From assembly GCF_009184425.1 (NCBI RefSeq), contig NZ_WELG01000001.1, forward strand, positions 596,933 through 660,932: a DNA stretch of 64,000 nt, read 5' to 3'. Positions 1 to 9,713 of this stretch are shown piece by piece. How positions within the stretch are numbered: the stretch's first letter is position 1; each line of letters starts with the position of its first letter. Below the pieces are notes generated by a model. That model saw only the letters and a program-made list of their open reading frames with translations, was not told where the DNA came from and ran no database searches. The DNA is from Flagellimonas olearia (GTDB lineage: Bacteria; Bacteroidota; Bacteroidia; Flavobacteriales; Flavobacteriaceae). A program made the position numbers and the translations under genes.

Positions 1-288
1 AATAGGTCTGGTGGGAATTCACTTCCAAGTGATTTTTACATTGAAGATGGTTCCTATTTACGCCTTAAGAATATTCAAATAGGATATTCATTACCTGAAA
101 ATATTTTGGAAGGATTGAACATCAATAGTGCAAGGTTGTTTATTGGGGCGCAAAACTTATTTACCATTACCGGTTATTCTGGTTATGACCCCGAGGTGAG
201 TTCCGATGCCCAGTTCAATAGGGGTATTGACTTTAGGGGATATCCAAATACGCGTACACTAACTCTTGGATTCAATGCTTCTTTCTAA
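1..288 (+). CDS. SusC-like TonB-dependent receptor, C-terminal fragment
   Basis: The reading frame is open from base 1, so only the last 95 residues of a larger protein are present. They hold the typical end of a SusC/RagA outer-membrane receptor: a YLRLKNIQIGYSLP-type strand, an arginine/asparagine-rich turn (LFIGAQNLFTITGYSGYDPE) and a final beta strand ending in an aromatic residue (FNASF), the usual barrel-insertion signal. SusC barrels import oligosaccharides with a SusD lid. The SusD gene starts 17 bases downstream, which supports the call. The rest of the receptor lies left of the window. Confidence 0.93.
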   Translation, partial: NRSGGNSLPSDFYIEDGSYLRLKNIQIGYSLPENILEGLNINSARLFIGAQNLFTITGYSGYDPEVSSDAQFNRGIDFRGYPNTRTLTLGFNASF

Positions 289-305
289 CGAATAAAATTA
301 ATAGT

Positions 306-1994
306 ATGAAAATTCGAAATAATAAATATATAATCATTTTTTGCAGTATATGCTTTTTCCTAACAGCATGTAATGACGATTTTGATGAATTGGCCGTTAA
401 CCCCAATGAATTATCCCTAAATGGTTTTTTTGATACCCCGGAAGGTGTTGATCAAGCGGTAAAGGGCATATATGGATACTTGGCAACGCCCAGAAATTTG
501 GGATCGTTGGGAAAGGGGATGTACATGCACCACAGAAGTGATGAGATGAGTTCCGGTACGAACCAAGCTGTTTCTGGACAACATAATTCTAAATTGGGCC
601 CAAATTTATTTTCCATACAACAACCTTGGGCCTTAATGTATACTGCGGCTTTTCAGGCAACCGGGGTAATTGAAAATGCCGATGATGCCGATTATGAAGG
701 AAACACGGAACTGAGGGATGCTTATGTAGGGGAGGCTCATTGTTTGCGCGCTTTTGTCCATTATTTTCTTCTGACGAATTTTAGAAATATTGTGGTCATT
801 GATAAAGTACCTTCTGATGATAGTGAACTGATAAAAGGTCAAGTATCCCCGGATGAGGCATGGGATTTTATCATAAGTGATTTGATCAAGGCCAAAGAGC
901 TTCTGCCCAATAAGGACTTTTGGGATTCTTCAAATACCGGTAGAATGACAGCTGGTGCCGCAGCAGGACTTTTGGGAAAAGTATATTTGACCAGGTCGGG
1001 TATAGAGGGCATTGATCGGTATAACGAGGCCGCTTCAGAGTTTGCCGATATTATCAATGGAGTTTACGGACCTTACGGATTGACACCAAACTACAATGAT
1101 AATTTTGGCGTGGAAAACGAGAACAACGAAGAATCCGTATTGGAGTTTCAATTTGTTGGTGATGGTGATCAAAATAGGGAATTTGACCCTGGACTTGTAA
1201 TATCTGGGTTGTTTTCTGATCCAGTAGGTTTTTCACCTCCTGGTTTAAGGGGTTTCGATGCCGTGGTACATGATTGGTTATATGATTTTTATGCAGCATC
1301 CATTGATAATGATGGAAGAACCGATCGTAGAATGTTCGGGACCTTGGTATTTGATGATCGGTTATTGCCCAACGGTATTCCAGATTTGAACAATGATAAT
1401 GATTTTACCAATGATAGGTTGGCACTCAATGCCGGTCATACTTTCGAAGAAGTGTATTTTGAGGACGGCACCTTTGGCGGGAAGTGGCCACAAGCAGCCG
1501 CATATAAGGCGGCCAACAGAAAATGGTTGGATTGGAACCTAAATATCGAAGGAGAGTATTCAGGAAGAAATGACCGTTTCAGGGAAACGAGGGCGCATGG
1601 AGCAAATTGGCGCTTTATAAGGTATGCGGACATATTGCTGATGTATGCAGAATGTGTATTGAACGGTGCTAATGCCAGTGCTGGATCAGCTTTGGAGGCT
1701 GTGAATGTGGTAAGGGCCAGAGCGGATGTCCCCGTATTGGGAGCCCTGGATATGGATGCGTTGAGAACAGAGCGTATTCTAGAATTGTCATTGGAGGGTC
1801 ATAGAGGGGTCGATTTGTTGAGGTGGGGAACCATTCAAGCTAGAATGTCATTTTTGGAAAACTCAGATCCAAACTTTAAACAATTCGATGACGGAACGTA
1901 TTTTCCCTTTGAATCTCCCAAAAATTTATATCTGCCAATTCCTATCGATGAAATCCAATCGAATCCAAATATTATACAAAATGATGGATGGTAG
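306..1994 (+). CDS. SusD/RagB-family glycan-binding lipoprotein
   Basis: A 562-residue surface lipoprotein of the SusD/RagB family. It has a short hydrophobic signal with the lipobox LTAC (lipid-bearing Cys22), followed by an acidic stretch (NDDFDE) like the export tag of surface-exposed Bacteroidota lipoproteins. Family hallmarks are the N-terminal helical repeat region (EAHCLRAFVHYFLLTNF), the central RFIRYADILLMYAECVL segment, and the C-terminal RTERILELSLEGHRGVDLLRWG with the final LYLPIP. SusD closes the SusC barrel and captures the oligosaccharide. It is 17 bases downstream of the SusC fragment and surely in the same operon. The ligand cannot be read from sequence; downstream genes suggest a sulfated amino-sugar glycan. 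Confidence 0.96.
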   Translation: MKIRNNKYIIIFCSICFFLTACNDDFDELAVNPNELSLNGFFDTPEGVDQAVKGIYGYLATPRNLGSLGKGMYMHHRSDEMSSGTNQAVSGQHNSKLGPNLFSIQQPWALMYTAAFQATGVIENADDADYEGNTELRDAYVGEAHCLRAFVHYFLLTNFRNIVVIDKVPSDDSELIKGQVSPDEAWDFIISDLIKAKELLPNKDFWDSSNTGRMTAGAAAGLLGKVYLTRSGIEGIDRYNEAASEFADIINGVYGPYGLTPNYNDNFGVENENNEESVLEFQFVGDGDQNREFDPGLVISGLFSDPVGFSPPGLRGFDAVVHDWLYDFYAASIDNDGRTDRRMFGTLVFDDRLLPNGIPDLNNDNDFTNDRLALNAGHTFEEVYFEDGTFGGKWPQAAAYKAANRKWLDWNLNIEGEYSGRNDRFRETRAHGANWRFIRYADILLMYAECVLNGANASAGSALEAVNVVRARADVPVLGALDMDALRTERILELSLEGHRGVDLLRWGTIQARMSFLENSDPNFKQFDDGTYFPFESPKNLYLPIPIDEIQSNPNIIQNDGW

Positions 1995-2077
1995 TGGTGA
2001 TTATGATTTAGCACCATTAATATCGAGTTTTCTTAATTATTTGTGATTGATTTATTAAAAAAAAATACGTACAACAT

Positions 2078-3778
2078 ATGTGTTTCGTGAAGTTTTTTTT
2101 AAAGCGGATTTTCTTTTCCAAAGAAAATATCCATAAGGGGGGGCGGGCCTATGTATTGATTTTATTTGGAATGATGCTCTTTGCTGGGTTTTTAAGTTGT
2201 GATTCCAAAAAGAATGTGGGTACTGGTATGGAAGTAATGGATGAGCGCCCAAACATTGTCTTTATTATAGCTGATGACCTTGGTTTTTCGGATATCGGCG
2301 CCTATGGGGGTGAAATACCAACTCCAAATTTGGATAAATTGGCAGATTCCGGTACAAAATACACCCAATTTTATAATAATGCGGTTTGCGTCCCGACAAG
2401 GGCATCCATATATACTGGATATTATCCGGCGGAAGGTATGAAAAGGATTGGAAGCCAAGACCCCAATGTCCATAACGTTGTGACATTGGGGGAAGGGCTT
2501 AAAAAAGCAGGTTATAATACGTCACTTACCGGGAAATGGCATATCGGGCATAAAAAACCGAATAGGCCCATTGATCGTGGTTTTGATGAATTTTATGGGA
2601 TGCTTGATGGTGCCAGTAATTATTTTGACCCTTCCATGCGAGACCCGGAATTCTATCATGACGGGAGATATAGACGGTTTGCCCATAATGATAGTATGGT
2701 TACCTCCTTTCCAGAGAAGTATTATACCACAGATGCATTTACCGAACATGCTGTCGGTATGATTGAAAAGTTTTCCAAATCAAAAGCTCCCTTTTTTATC
2801 AATGTGGCCTATAATGCACCTCATTTTCCAATGCAGGCCAAAGAAGAGGATATTGAAAGGCAAGTAGGAAAATATGACCATTTGGGAAATCATAAGGAAC
2901 GTTATTTGCAACTAAGGAAAGAAAGGTTCCAAAGACAATTGGAAATAGGGCTTATTGAGCCTGAATGGGGTCTTTCGGAAAAACCTGAGGGGGGTGGTTC
3001 TTGGCGTTATGACTATGATATCGATAAGTGGATACAGGGTCAGGACAGTATCAGGGAATTACGAAGGATGGAAGTGTATGCAGCAATGGTAAGTTCCATG
3101 GATACAGGCATTGGACGAATTTTGAAAGCCTTGGAAGACAATAATGTGGCGGACAATACCCTTGTCATATTTATTTCGGATAATGGTGGATGTTCAACGG
3201 TCCCCAGTCCTGATTTTAACTCAGAAAAAATGACAGAAATGAAAAAGTACAACCAATCTTTACCAGGTGGAAAGGATACGTACGAATTTTTGGGGCCAGC
3301 ATGGGGTTGGGCCATAAATACACCATTTCGGAGACATAAAGCATGGGTCTATGAAGGCGGAATCGCATCACCAATGATAGTAAAATGGCCCCATAAACAA
3401 AAAGAGGGCGCAATAAACCGTGATGTTATACATGTTGTTGATTTTGCACCGACCTTGATGGATATTACCCATGGTGCCATTCCAAAAGGATGGCAGGGAA
3501 ATATCATGACTCAAACCATTAAGAATGAAGTTGTCACTAACCCTGAAAGGACATACTATTGGAATATTAATGACAATAAGGCCATAAGAAAAGGGAAATG
3601 GAAATTGGTTATGGCCAATGGGAAAGACCAATGGGAACTTTATGATATGGAAGTCGACAGAACTGAAACCAATGATCTTGCGACCAGTTATTCTGAAAAA
3701 GTAGAAGAACTTAAAGGACTGTGGCAAGAGTGGGACAAGAATTACAAGGAAAGTGTCTCGGCCATAGAAAGCAGATAA
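2078..3778 (+). CDS. S1-family sulfatase, lipoprotein
   Basis: Formylglycine-dependent sulfatase (alkaline phosphatase superfamily) that should remove sulfate esters from the imported or surface-bound glycan. The active-site signature CVPTRASIYTG (Cys104, converted to formylglycine) is intact. The metal ligands in ADDLGFSD (Asp66/Asp67), the GKWHIGH motif and the distal SDNGG are also present. A hydrophobic segment ending in FLSC (Cys41) indicates lipid anchoring; the N-terminal part before it is longer than usual. The C-terminal subdomain (WELYDMEVDRTE) is typical. It lies 83 bases after susD. Being Cys-type, it needs an anaerobic-type maturase (anSME) or FGE, neither seen in this window. 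Confidence 0.95.
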   Translation: MCFVKFFLKRIFFSKENIHKGGRAYVLILFGMMLFAGFLSCDSKKNVGTGMEVMDERPNIVFIIADDLGFSDIGAYGGEIPTPNLDKLADSGTKYTQFYNNAVCVPTRASIYTGYYPAEGMKRIGSQDPNVHNVVTLGEGLKKAGYNTSLTGKWHIGHKKPNRPIDRGFDEFYGMLDGASNYFDPSMRDPEFYHDGRYRRFAHNDSMVTSFPEKYYTTDAFTEHAVGMIEKFSKSKAPFFINVAYNAPHFPMQAKEEDIERQVGKYDHLGNHKERYLQLRKERFQRQLEIGLIEPEWGLSEKPEGGGSWRYDYDIDKWIQGQDSIRELRRMEVYAAMVSSMDTGIGRILKALEDNNVADNTLVIFISDNGGCSTVPSPDFNSEKMTEMKKYNQSLPGGKDTYEFLGPAWGWAINTPFRRHKAWVYEGGIASPMIVKWPHKQKEGAINRDVIHVVDFAPTLMDITHGAIPKGWQGNIMTQTIKNEVVTNPERTYYWNINDNKAIRKGKWKLVMANGKDQWELYDMEVDRTETNDLATSYSEKVEELKGLWQEWDKNYKESVSAIESR

Positions 3779-3794
3779 ATGGTATATCTCTTGA

Positions 3795-3944
3795 ATGTCC
3801 TTGAGTCTAAGGCGGATGTTGGAAAAGGACGATATGATATTGGATATGGTCCATATGTGCAACGATGGCATTTTGAAAGGTGATGGATATTGGTCAAATG
3901 GTAGGGATTTGCCCATGGAATGGACATATGGCAATTCCGAATAA
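3795..3944 (+). pseudogene. possible gene remnant of unknown origin
   Basis: A 49-codon open frame begins 16 bases after the sulfatase stop. Its second half (ILKGDGYWSNGRDLPMEW) has a composition like a real protein, but I do not recognise the family. It has no obvious ribosome-binding site. It contains an 18-base stretch, tcaaatggtagggatttg, that recurs exactly near 26,900 in another spacer. I read it as debris of a lost gene, with low certainty. The rest of 3,945-4,251 holds only a terminator. Confidence 0.25.
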
Positions 3945-4046
3945 ATTTTGCTTTTGAACATATGGCCTTTCAGAACCTAAGTGAGAGACTGCACATGGTT
4001 AACGGTATTACAAGTTGAATTTTTGAGTTAGTTAGTTTGGTTGAAA

Positions 4047-4082
4047 GAGGGTGGTGTAATCCATGACCACCTTCTTTTTTTA
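4047..4082 (+). terminator. rho-independent terminator after the sulfatase
   Basis: Nine-base-pair stem gagggtggt / accaccttc (one G-T pair) with a 10-base loop, followed directly by a run of T. It would end the SusC-SusD-sulfatase transcript and separate it from the symporter operon. Confidence 0.75.
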
Positions 4083-4251
4083 TTAATTCAAAAAATGTTG
4101 TGCCAGAAAGAATCCGCACAAAAATATTTCACAGATATTCTCGGTCATCCAAGTAGGGAAAATGATGATATGGGATGGATTATTTAGAATAGGAACACTC
4201 GGATACATGCTCTAGCTGGCATTGTAAAAGAAAATAAAAAGATTTTAAACA

Positions 4252-5898
4252 ATGGAATTATCGATACTGGACTATTTTGTTATTGTAGGGTACCTACTTT
4301 TTGTAATCATCATGGGTAGTTTTTTCTCTAAGGGGGATAAGAGTACTGAAAATTATTTCTTAGGAGGAAAGTCCATAAAATGGCTCCCATTGGCCATATC
4401 GATGTATACTTCAATATTCAGTGCAATCTCTTTTATCATGGCACCTGCAGAAGCCTTTCGGGGAGATTTACAATATCTGGTAGCTTTGATTATGTTTCCG
4501 ATAGCTTCAGTATTTGCACTGGTCTTTTTTATTGATGTATACACTCGGTTCAATATGACCACAATCTATGAATACGTTGAGGCGCGGTTCAGTCGCAGGC
4601 TTGGTTATATCGTATTGTCAAGTTTTTTGCTTTTTAGGACCATATATGCCGGGATAGTGGTTTTCACCCTTTCGATGATATTGAACGTCATTATGGGCTT
4701 TCCATTGATTGAAACGATCGTGGTGGTGGGGATAGGAGCTATTGTATATACTACATTGGGTGGGATGAAAGCTGTGATTTGGACCGATGTTGTGCAGTTT
4801 GTGGCCATTATCGCAGGTCTTGTGGTGGTACTTTTTTATGCATCTGCCCAAGTACCTGGTGGGTTTACTGAAATAGTAAGATTGGCAGGAGATGAAAATA
4901 AGCTCCGTTTGGCAAATTTTGATTTTGATCTAACGGAACGTTATGTTTTTTGGACTTTGATCATTTATGGATTAGTAGAGTTTTTAGGGGCCAAAACTGT
5001 TGACCAGATGAATGTGCAGCGTTATTTGAGTGCCCAAAGCCCCCGTCATGCCAAAATAGCCATGTTGATGCAATCCTTATTCTCCATTCCCGTATGGTTG
5101 CTCTTGTTTGCCGTAGGTATAAGCCTTTATGCTTTTTATCAGTATAACCCATCCATGGAGATTACAGGTTTTGTGGACAATGGGCTGTTCGATAGGATAT
5201 TCCCATACTATATAGCTACGGTTTTGCCTTCCGGCATAAAGGGGCTGTTGATAGCCGCCCTGATGGCGGCGGCCATGTCTACAATGGATTCGGTGCTCAA
5301 TTCGCTTTCAGCCATCTCTGTGGTCAATATATATGAACGGATCCATCCCCATTCGACTCCGCAAAGGTCATTGCGAATGGCAAAGGTCTTTACCATTTTT
5401 TGGGGCATTATAATTATAGGTTTTGCCATTTCCATGATAGATATTACCAGTATTTTAAAAACTATCCAAAGTATTTCGGGAATTATAATGGGTCCGATCT
5501 TGGGAATCTTTGTGTTGGGCCTATTCACTAGGCACAGTAATGGTAAAGGAGTGCTCATTGGTCTAATCTTTTCCTTGTTCCCATTGATTATAATGAAGTA
5601 CGGCGTCCCTATAGTTTTGACCTTACATGCACTGTTTGATACCGAAGCTACAGTGCCTGGATGTTTGGTGTATTTATCCAAAATGACATTTACAGTTTAT
5701 GGAGTCATAGGATTGAGTATAAGTGTATTGGTGGGGTATTGGGCGAGCAAACTTTTTCCCACCCCTTCTTTCCAACAGATTGAACCATTGTTATGGAGGA
5801 ACCGGCCATGGAGATCATTACTGTTTGGGAATCCTGATGAAACCATTGATATAAACCAATTGATAAATGGAACAGATGAAAATAAAAAGCAACAATGA
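4252..5898 (+). CDS. sodium:solute symporter (SSS family)
   Basis: A 548-residue polytopic inner-membrane protein of the SSS family, with about 13 hydrophobic segments. Family marks are the N-terminal ENYFLGGKSIKWLP segment, the TLGGMKAVIWTDVVQ motif and the GLLIAALMAAAMSTMDSVLNS motif that lines the sodium site. It probably imports the monosaccharide processed by the next two genes. Sialic-acid-type SSS transporters are common in such loci, but substrate cannot be assigned. Its 3' end overlaps the next gene, indicating translational coupling of transporter, aldolase-like protein and epimerase. Confidence 0.93.
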   Translation: MELSILDYFVIVGYLLFVIIMGSFFSKGDKSTENYFLGGKSIKWLPLAISMYTSIFSAISFIMAPAEAFRGDLQYLVALIMFPIASVFALVFFIDVYTRFNMTTIYEYVEARFSRRLGYIVLSSFLLFRTIYAGIVVFTLSMILNVIMGFPLIETIVVVGIGAIVYTTLGGMKAVIWTDVVQFVAIIAGLVVVLFYASAQVPGGFTEIVRLAGDENKLRLANFDFDLTERYVFWTLIIYGLVEFLGAKTVDQMNVQRYLSAQSPRHAKIAMLMQSLFSIPVWLLLFAVGISLYAFYQYNPSMEITGFVDNGLFDRIFPYYIATVLPSGIKGLLIAALMAAAMSTMDSVLNSLSAISVVNIYERIHPHSTPQRSLRMAKVFTIFWGIIIIGFAISMIDITSILKTIQSISGIIMGPILGIFVLGLFTRHSNGKGVLIGLIFSLFPLIIMKYGVPIVLTLHALFDTEATVPGCLVYLSKMTFTVYGVIGLSISVLVGYWASKLFPTPSFQQIEPLLWRNRPWRSLLFGNPDETIDINQLINGTDENKKQQ

Positions 5899-6670
5899 TT
5901 TAATGAGGAATTACAGAACCCTTCATCAACAGGGGTTCTTGCCCATCTTTGTTTCTTCGGACAATGATAACCGTAGATTGGTACATTTACTGGTTGAAGC
6001 CGGATATAAGGCAATGGAATATACGTTGCGGTGTGAGGATGCAGCGGAAATGATACCATGGATCAGAAGAACATATCCCGATATGGTATTATTGATTGGG
6101 AGTACCATGGATGGTGACAAGGTTTTGTCCCGTTTGCGCCAAAGAAATGATGATGGTTTTCTTTCATTGGACGATTTGGCGGACATGGGGAGCCATGGCT
6201 TTGTTTCCATGCACAGGTTTACGGAGAGTACCTTTGAAAAGTTTGCTTCGAGCCATTTATTGCTTCCTGCGGTTTATACACCCAATGAGGCAATTGACCA
6301 ATTTGAAATGGGAGCTCATTTTGTCAAGCTATTGGGACCTGACTTGACCTTGTTGAAACAGTGTACCAGTCGTCCGACCTTTGGGTATTGTCCGACAATG
6401 GTGACCGGTGGCATGAACTTGGAACGGATTCCCCAGGCCATCGAATCAGGTGCTACCATAATTGGTGGTGGGTTTGACTTGTTGTTCGGTCAAAGTAATA
6501 TTGATGAAATACCGGATGACAAAATAATCTCGTTGCTAACGAGCTATCGACGTGAGGTACAGTCTTCAGTAAAGAAGAAGTTTCCTGAACTTGATCGTAA
6601 TGCAAATAAATCAAATCACGAATGGTTCGAAGCGCTGTCCCATCAACATCCTTTTTTTGATTTCAAATGA
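5867..6670 (+). CDS. KDPG-aldolase-like (Eda family) protein
   Basis: A 267-residue TIM-barrel protein resembling class I 2-keto-3-deoxy-6-phosphogluconate aldolases. The candidate Schiff-base lysine is Lys154 in HFVKLLGPDL, the acid/base glutamate is Glu51 in MEYTLRCED, and the phosphate-binding-type turns PTMVTGGMNLE and IIGGGFDLL follow. It is about 50 residues longer than standard Eda, mostly at the C terminus. It overlaps the symporter by 32 bases if the first ATG (5867) is used; ATG at 5876 or at 5903 (after the symporter stop) are alternatives. It also overlaps the epimerase. A retro-aldol cleavage of a 2-keto-3-deoxy acid is likely, but the substrate is unknown. Confidence 0.8.
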   Translation: MEQMKIKSNNDLMRNYRTLHQQGFLPIFVSSDNDNRRLVHLLVEAGYKAMEYTLRCEDAAEMIPWIRRTYPDMVLLIGSTMDGDKVLSRLRQRNDDGFLSLDDLADMGSHGFVSMHRFTESTFEKFASSHLLLPAVYTPNEAIDQFEMGAHFVKLLGPDLTLLKQCTSRPTFGYCPTMVTGGMNLERIPQAIESGATIIGGGFDLLFGQSNIDEIPDDKIISLLTSYRREVQSSVKKKFPELDRNANKSNHEWFEALSHQHPFFDFK

Positions 6671-7866
6671 GTATGACATCAGCAATGACTCCGCAGACCA
6701 AGAAACAATTGTTGGACCTCTATCGAGAACTATTGTTGGAGGATGTGATTCCTTGGTGGACACGCCATGCAATCGATCGGTCTGGGGCCATAAATACATG
6801 TATCCAAGATGACGGGACAATTATTAGCAAAGAACGGTGGCTATGGTCACAATGGCGTGCTGTATGGGTGTTCTCCAAACTTTACAACAGTATTGAAAAG
6901 CGGGAGGAATGGTTGCAAATAGCCCTGGGAATATATTCATTTTTGGTAAAGTACAATCCATTGGACGATGGACATTGGCCTACGTTACTTGATGAAAAAG
7001 GAAATGTGTTACGCGGATATGAAAGTATCTACGTTGACGGATTTGCCATTTATGGACTCTCGGAGCTATACAGGGCAACAGGTGACCCGTACGTACAGGA
7101 GTTGGCTATGCGTACTTTTTGGGCGACCGAAAAAGATTTGAAGAAGGATGACCCTCCCCCTTCCTGGCCTTATCCAATAGAAACAGGCCGGATGTCCCAT
7201 GGCATAAGTATGATATTTTCCATAGCTTATCATGAATTGGCCGAAGTAACAGGGGACAAAATAGTGAGGGATGCGGCAATACACCATCATCGTAAAGTAA
7301 TGGATGGATTTTATCGCAAAGATCGAAATTCTGTTTTGGAGTTTTTGGATAGGGAGGGCAAAGAACTGGATCATCCAAAGGGTAAAGTCAGTGTCCCTGG
7401 TCACGCGATTGAATCCATGTGGTTCCAGATACACATTGCCAAGGCGAACAATGATGCGGAAACCATTGAAAAGGCAGTGGATATCATTAAGGAGTCTCTT
7501 GAAATGGGATGGGATGAACAGTATGGAGGGCTTTTTTTGGCAATGGATATTGAAGGTAATGAAGAGGTTGATTGGCCGCATTATAACACCAAGCTTTGGT
7601 GGCCCCACACGGAGGCTTTATATGCGACGCTTTTGGCGTATGAACATTCCAAACAGCCTTGGTGCATGGAATGGCACGAAAAGATAAAGCAATGGAGTTT
7701 CGAGCATTTTCCAACGGACCATGGGGAGTGGAAACAAAAATTGACCCGTACTGGAATTGAGATTACCGACACCTTGGTATTGCCTGTCAAAGATCCTTTT
7801 CATCTACCTCGAGCTTTGATCTATACTATTTTGTTGTTGCAGGAAGATTTGACCAATATTAGGTAA
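6667..7866 (+). CDS. N-acylglucosamine 2-epimerase (AGE) family protein
   Basis: A 399-residue alpha/alpha-barrel protein of the AGE family. The three conserved catalytic-region histidine motifs are visible: PGHAIESMW, WWPHTEALYA and DPFHLPRAL. The length fits N-acetyl-D-glucosamine 2-epimerase. In Bacteroidota sialic acid pathways such an enzyme interconverts ManNAc, released by sialate lyase, and GlcNAc. It begins inside the last codons of the aldolase-like gene (4-base overlap), so the three genes from 4252 form one coupled unit. AGE relatives also act on mannose or cellobiose, so the assignment rests partly on the NagA/NagB/sialidase context. No ROK-type GlcNAc kinase is seen in the window. 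Confidence 0.88.
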   Translation: MSMTSAMTPQTKKQLLDLYRELLLEDVIPWWTRHAIDRSGAINTCIQDDGTIISKERWLWSQWRAVWVFSKLYNSIEKREEWLQIALGIYSFLVKYNPLDDGHWPTLLDEKGNVLRGYESIYVDGFAIYGLSELYRATGDPYVQELAMRTFWATEKDLKKDDPPPSWPYPIETGRMSHGISMIFSIAYHELAEVTGDKIVRDAAIHHHRKVMDGFYRKDRNSVLEFLDREGKELDHPKGKVSVPGHAIESMWFQIHIAKANNDAETIEKAVDIIKESLEMGWDEQYGGLFLAMDIEGNEEVDWPHYNTKLWWPHTEALYATLLAYEHSKQPWCMEWHEKIKQWSFEHFPTDHGEWKQKLTRTGIEITDTLVLPVKDPFHLPRALIYTILLLQEDLTNIR

Positions 7867-7887
7867 TGGGTATAAAAAATAATTGAT

Positions 7888-9558
7888 ATGAACAATAAAT
7901 TTAAATCTGTTGAGGAAATTAAAATGAGGAGAGTTACACACAAATTTGAAAGGAGACTCATTGTAAAATACTCTTCGATGATATTGACATTCTTTTTTAC
8001 GTTCTCTTGTGCCCAAAAAAAGAGTGATGGCAATGATATGGGAGAGATTATTCCTTTGGAGCGTAATGAAGCTCAATTGTTCATTGATGATTTTTTAATT
8101 GAATCTGTTTCGGATGTGAAAAGAACATTGCACCAACTTAAAAAGGATAATGGGGGCAACGTTCCAATTTTGGCAATTGAAGATGAATTTGGCAAGTATA
8201 CGTCTTCCCTACAAGCCAATGGTACTATTGTGTATGACCCAAAACTCAAAAAATATGTCATGATCGCATTGAGTTATTCCAGGCATTTGGGAAGGGCTAC
8301 AAAGAGGTCTTGGGACAAAATTAGATTGTACCGATTTACATCGGTCGACGGGATAAACTGGATAAAAGGGGATGACGGTTCCCCGCAACGGATTTTTCCA
8401 AATAGCAGGGAAGATTTATTTGACCCCTTGACGGGAAACTATGCCCATAACATTGACTTGTTTTCTTTTTATTACGATACGTACGATTCCGTTTATCCAT
8501 ATAAGGGATGGCAATATTTTTCAAAGAAGAGGGAGGATGACCGTTCTGGAATATATTATGCTTTTTCAAAAGATGGCATTCATTGGGAACATGGAACCAA
8601 TTTGATAGTAAACGGTTATGAGGGTTCTGATAATCCGTTGAATTATAGTTTTATACAGGATGGGATAAAATTCACAGGTGCAGGAGATGTAACAACGATT
8701 TATCATGACGAAAAGGAAGATCGGGTTCTGGGCATTTTTAAATTCAAGAAGGACAAGAAAAATGAAGATGGGCACTATATGAGAAGCCGAGCTTATGCTT
8801 TTATCAAAAAACCTTTAAGCGAACCATTCGATTTAAGTCAGATCACACGTGTAGAATTGGTTCCGGCAACAAAGACAATCAATGGGGATATGCCTTCTGA
8901 TGAGTATTATGCGTCCACTGCTTGGAGATATGGCTCACAGTGGCTTGGTGGTCTCAAGGTGTGGCACCCCAAAGGGGATTATCCATATTCATCAGCGGGA
9001 AGTGCTTTTCTGAAACTGGTTTCAAGTCGGGATGGATTACATTGGAGAAAAGTCCAATTTAAAAATGAAGATGGATTTCCTGAAGTGTTTTTGGCAAATG
9101 GCAAAGAAGGGGGGAACAATGGGCAAAACGATGGGGGGTATATAACCGAATTTTCCAATGCCCCACTTCGAATCGGTGATCAACTTATCTTTTATTATGG
9201 AGCCAGTTCATGGGGTAAAAACCATGAAGACCCCATTAATCTGAGTGGTGGTGGAATCTTTAGGGCCCGGCTGAGGATCGATGGGTTTGTCTCTGTCGAC
9301 CAGGGTACGATCACCACCAAATTAATAGATATTGATGCAAAACAACTAACCATAAATTCAAAAGGGAACATTGAGGTGGAGCTGTTGGACGAAACCGATA
9401 AACGCTTGGGTCATCAGTTGATTTCGGGAGATTCCATTGAACATGAAGTGGATTTCGATGGGAGGACTTTTGGGGAACTTTCTAGGGGGAATCCCATAAA
9501 GTTAAGGTTCACAATCAAGGATTCAGGGGAACTGTATTCCTTTAAATTTAGGGATTAG
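7888..9558 (+). CDS. predicted glycoside hydrolase-like beta-propeller lipoprotein
   Basis: A 556-residue exported protein. The start may be the ATG at 7888 or at 7924; both leave a signal ending in TFSC (Cys41 from the first start). The mature part opens with LFIDDFLIES, followed by repeated propeller strands with DGINW, DGIHWEH and DGLHWRK turns like those of GH43/GH32-type five-bladed propellers. It ends with a small beta-sandwich-like tail (GELYSFKF). I recognise the general class, common in polysaccharide loci, but not a characterised family, so activity is open. It sits 21 bases after the epimerase and upstream of nagA, consistent with cleavage of the same glycan at the cell surface or in the periplasm. 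Confidence 0.7.
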   Translation: MNNKFKSVEEIKMRRVTHKFERRLIVKYSSMILTFFFTFSCAQKKSDGNDMGEIIPLERNEAQLFIDDFLIESVSDVKRTLHQLKKDNGGNVPILAIEDEFGKYTSSLQANGTIVYDPKLKKYVMIALSYSRHLGRATKRSWDKIRLYRFTSVDGINWIKGDDGSPQRIFPNSREDLFDPLTGNYAHNIDLFSFYYDTYDSVYPYKGWQYFSKKREDDRSGIYYAFSKDGIHWEHGTNLIVNGYEGSDNPLNYSFIQDGIKFTGAGDVTTIYHDEKEDRVLGIFKFKKDKKNEDGHYMRSRAYAFIKKPLSEPFDLSQITRVELVPATKTINGDMPSDEYYASTAWRYGSQWLGGLKVWHPKGDYPYSSAGSAFLKLVSSRDGLHWRKVQFKNEDGFPEVFLANGKEGGNNGQNDGGYITEFSNAPLRIGDQLIFYYGASSWGKNHEDPINLSGGGIFRARLRIDGFVSVDQGTITTKLIDIDAKQLTINSKGNIEVELLDETDKRLGHQLISGDSIEHEVDFDGRTFGELSRGNPIKLRFTIKDSGELYSFKFRD

Positions 9559-9713
9559 GGTACATCAATAAATTTTTTGAATACTGTAGGGGATGTTCGG
9601 GTAGTCTGAAGTCAGGTGATGGAATCATCATTCTGCCATAGGTCAACGGAAGTCCTTCCTGCCGTACGGTTAAATAGAACTTAAAAGAGGAGACCTACAG
9701 GGGTCATCGTACA

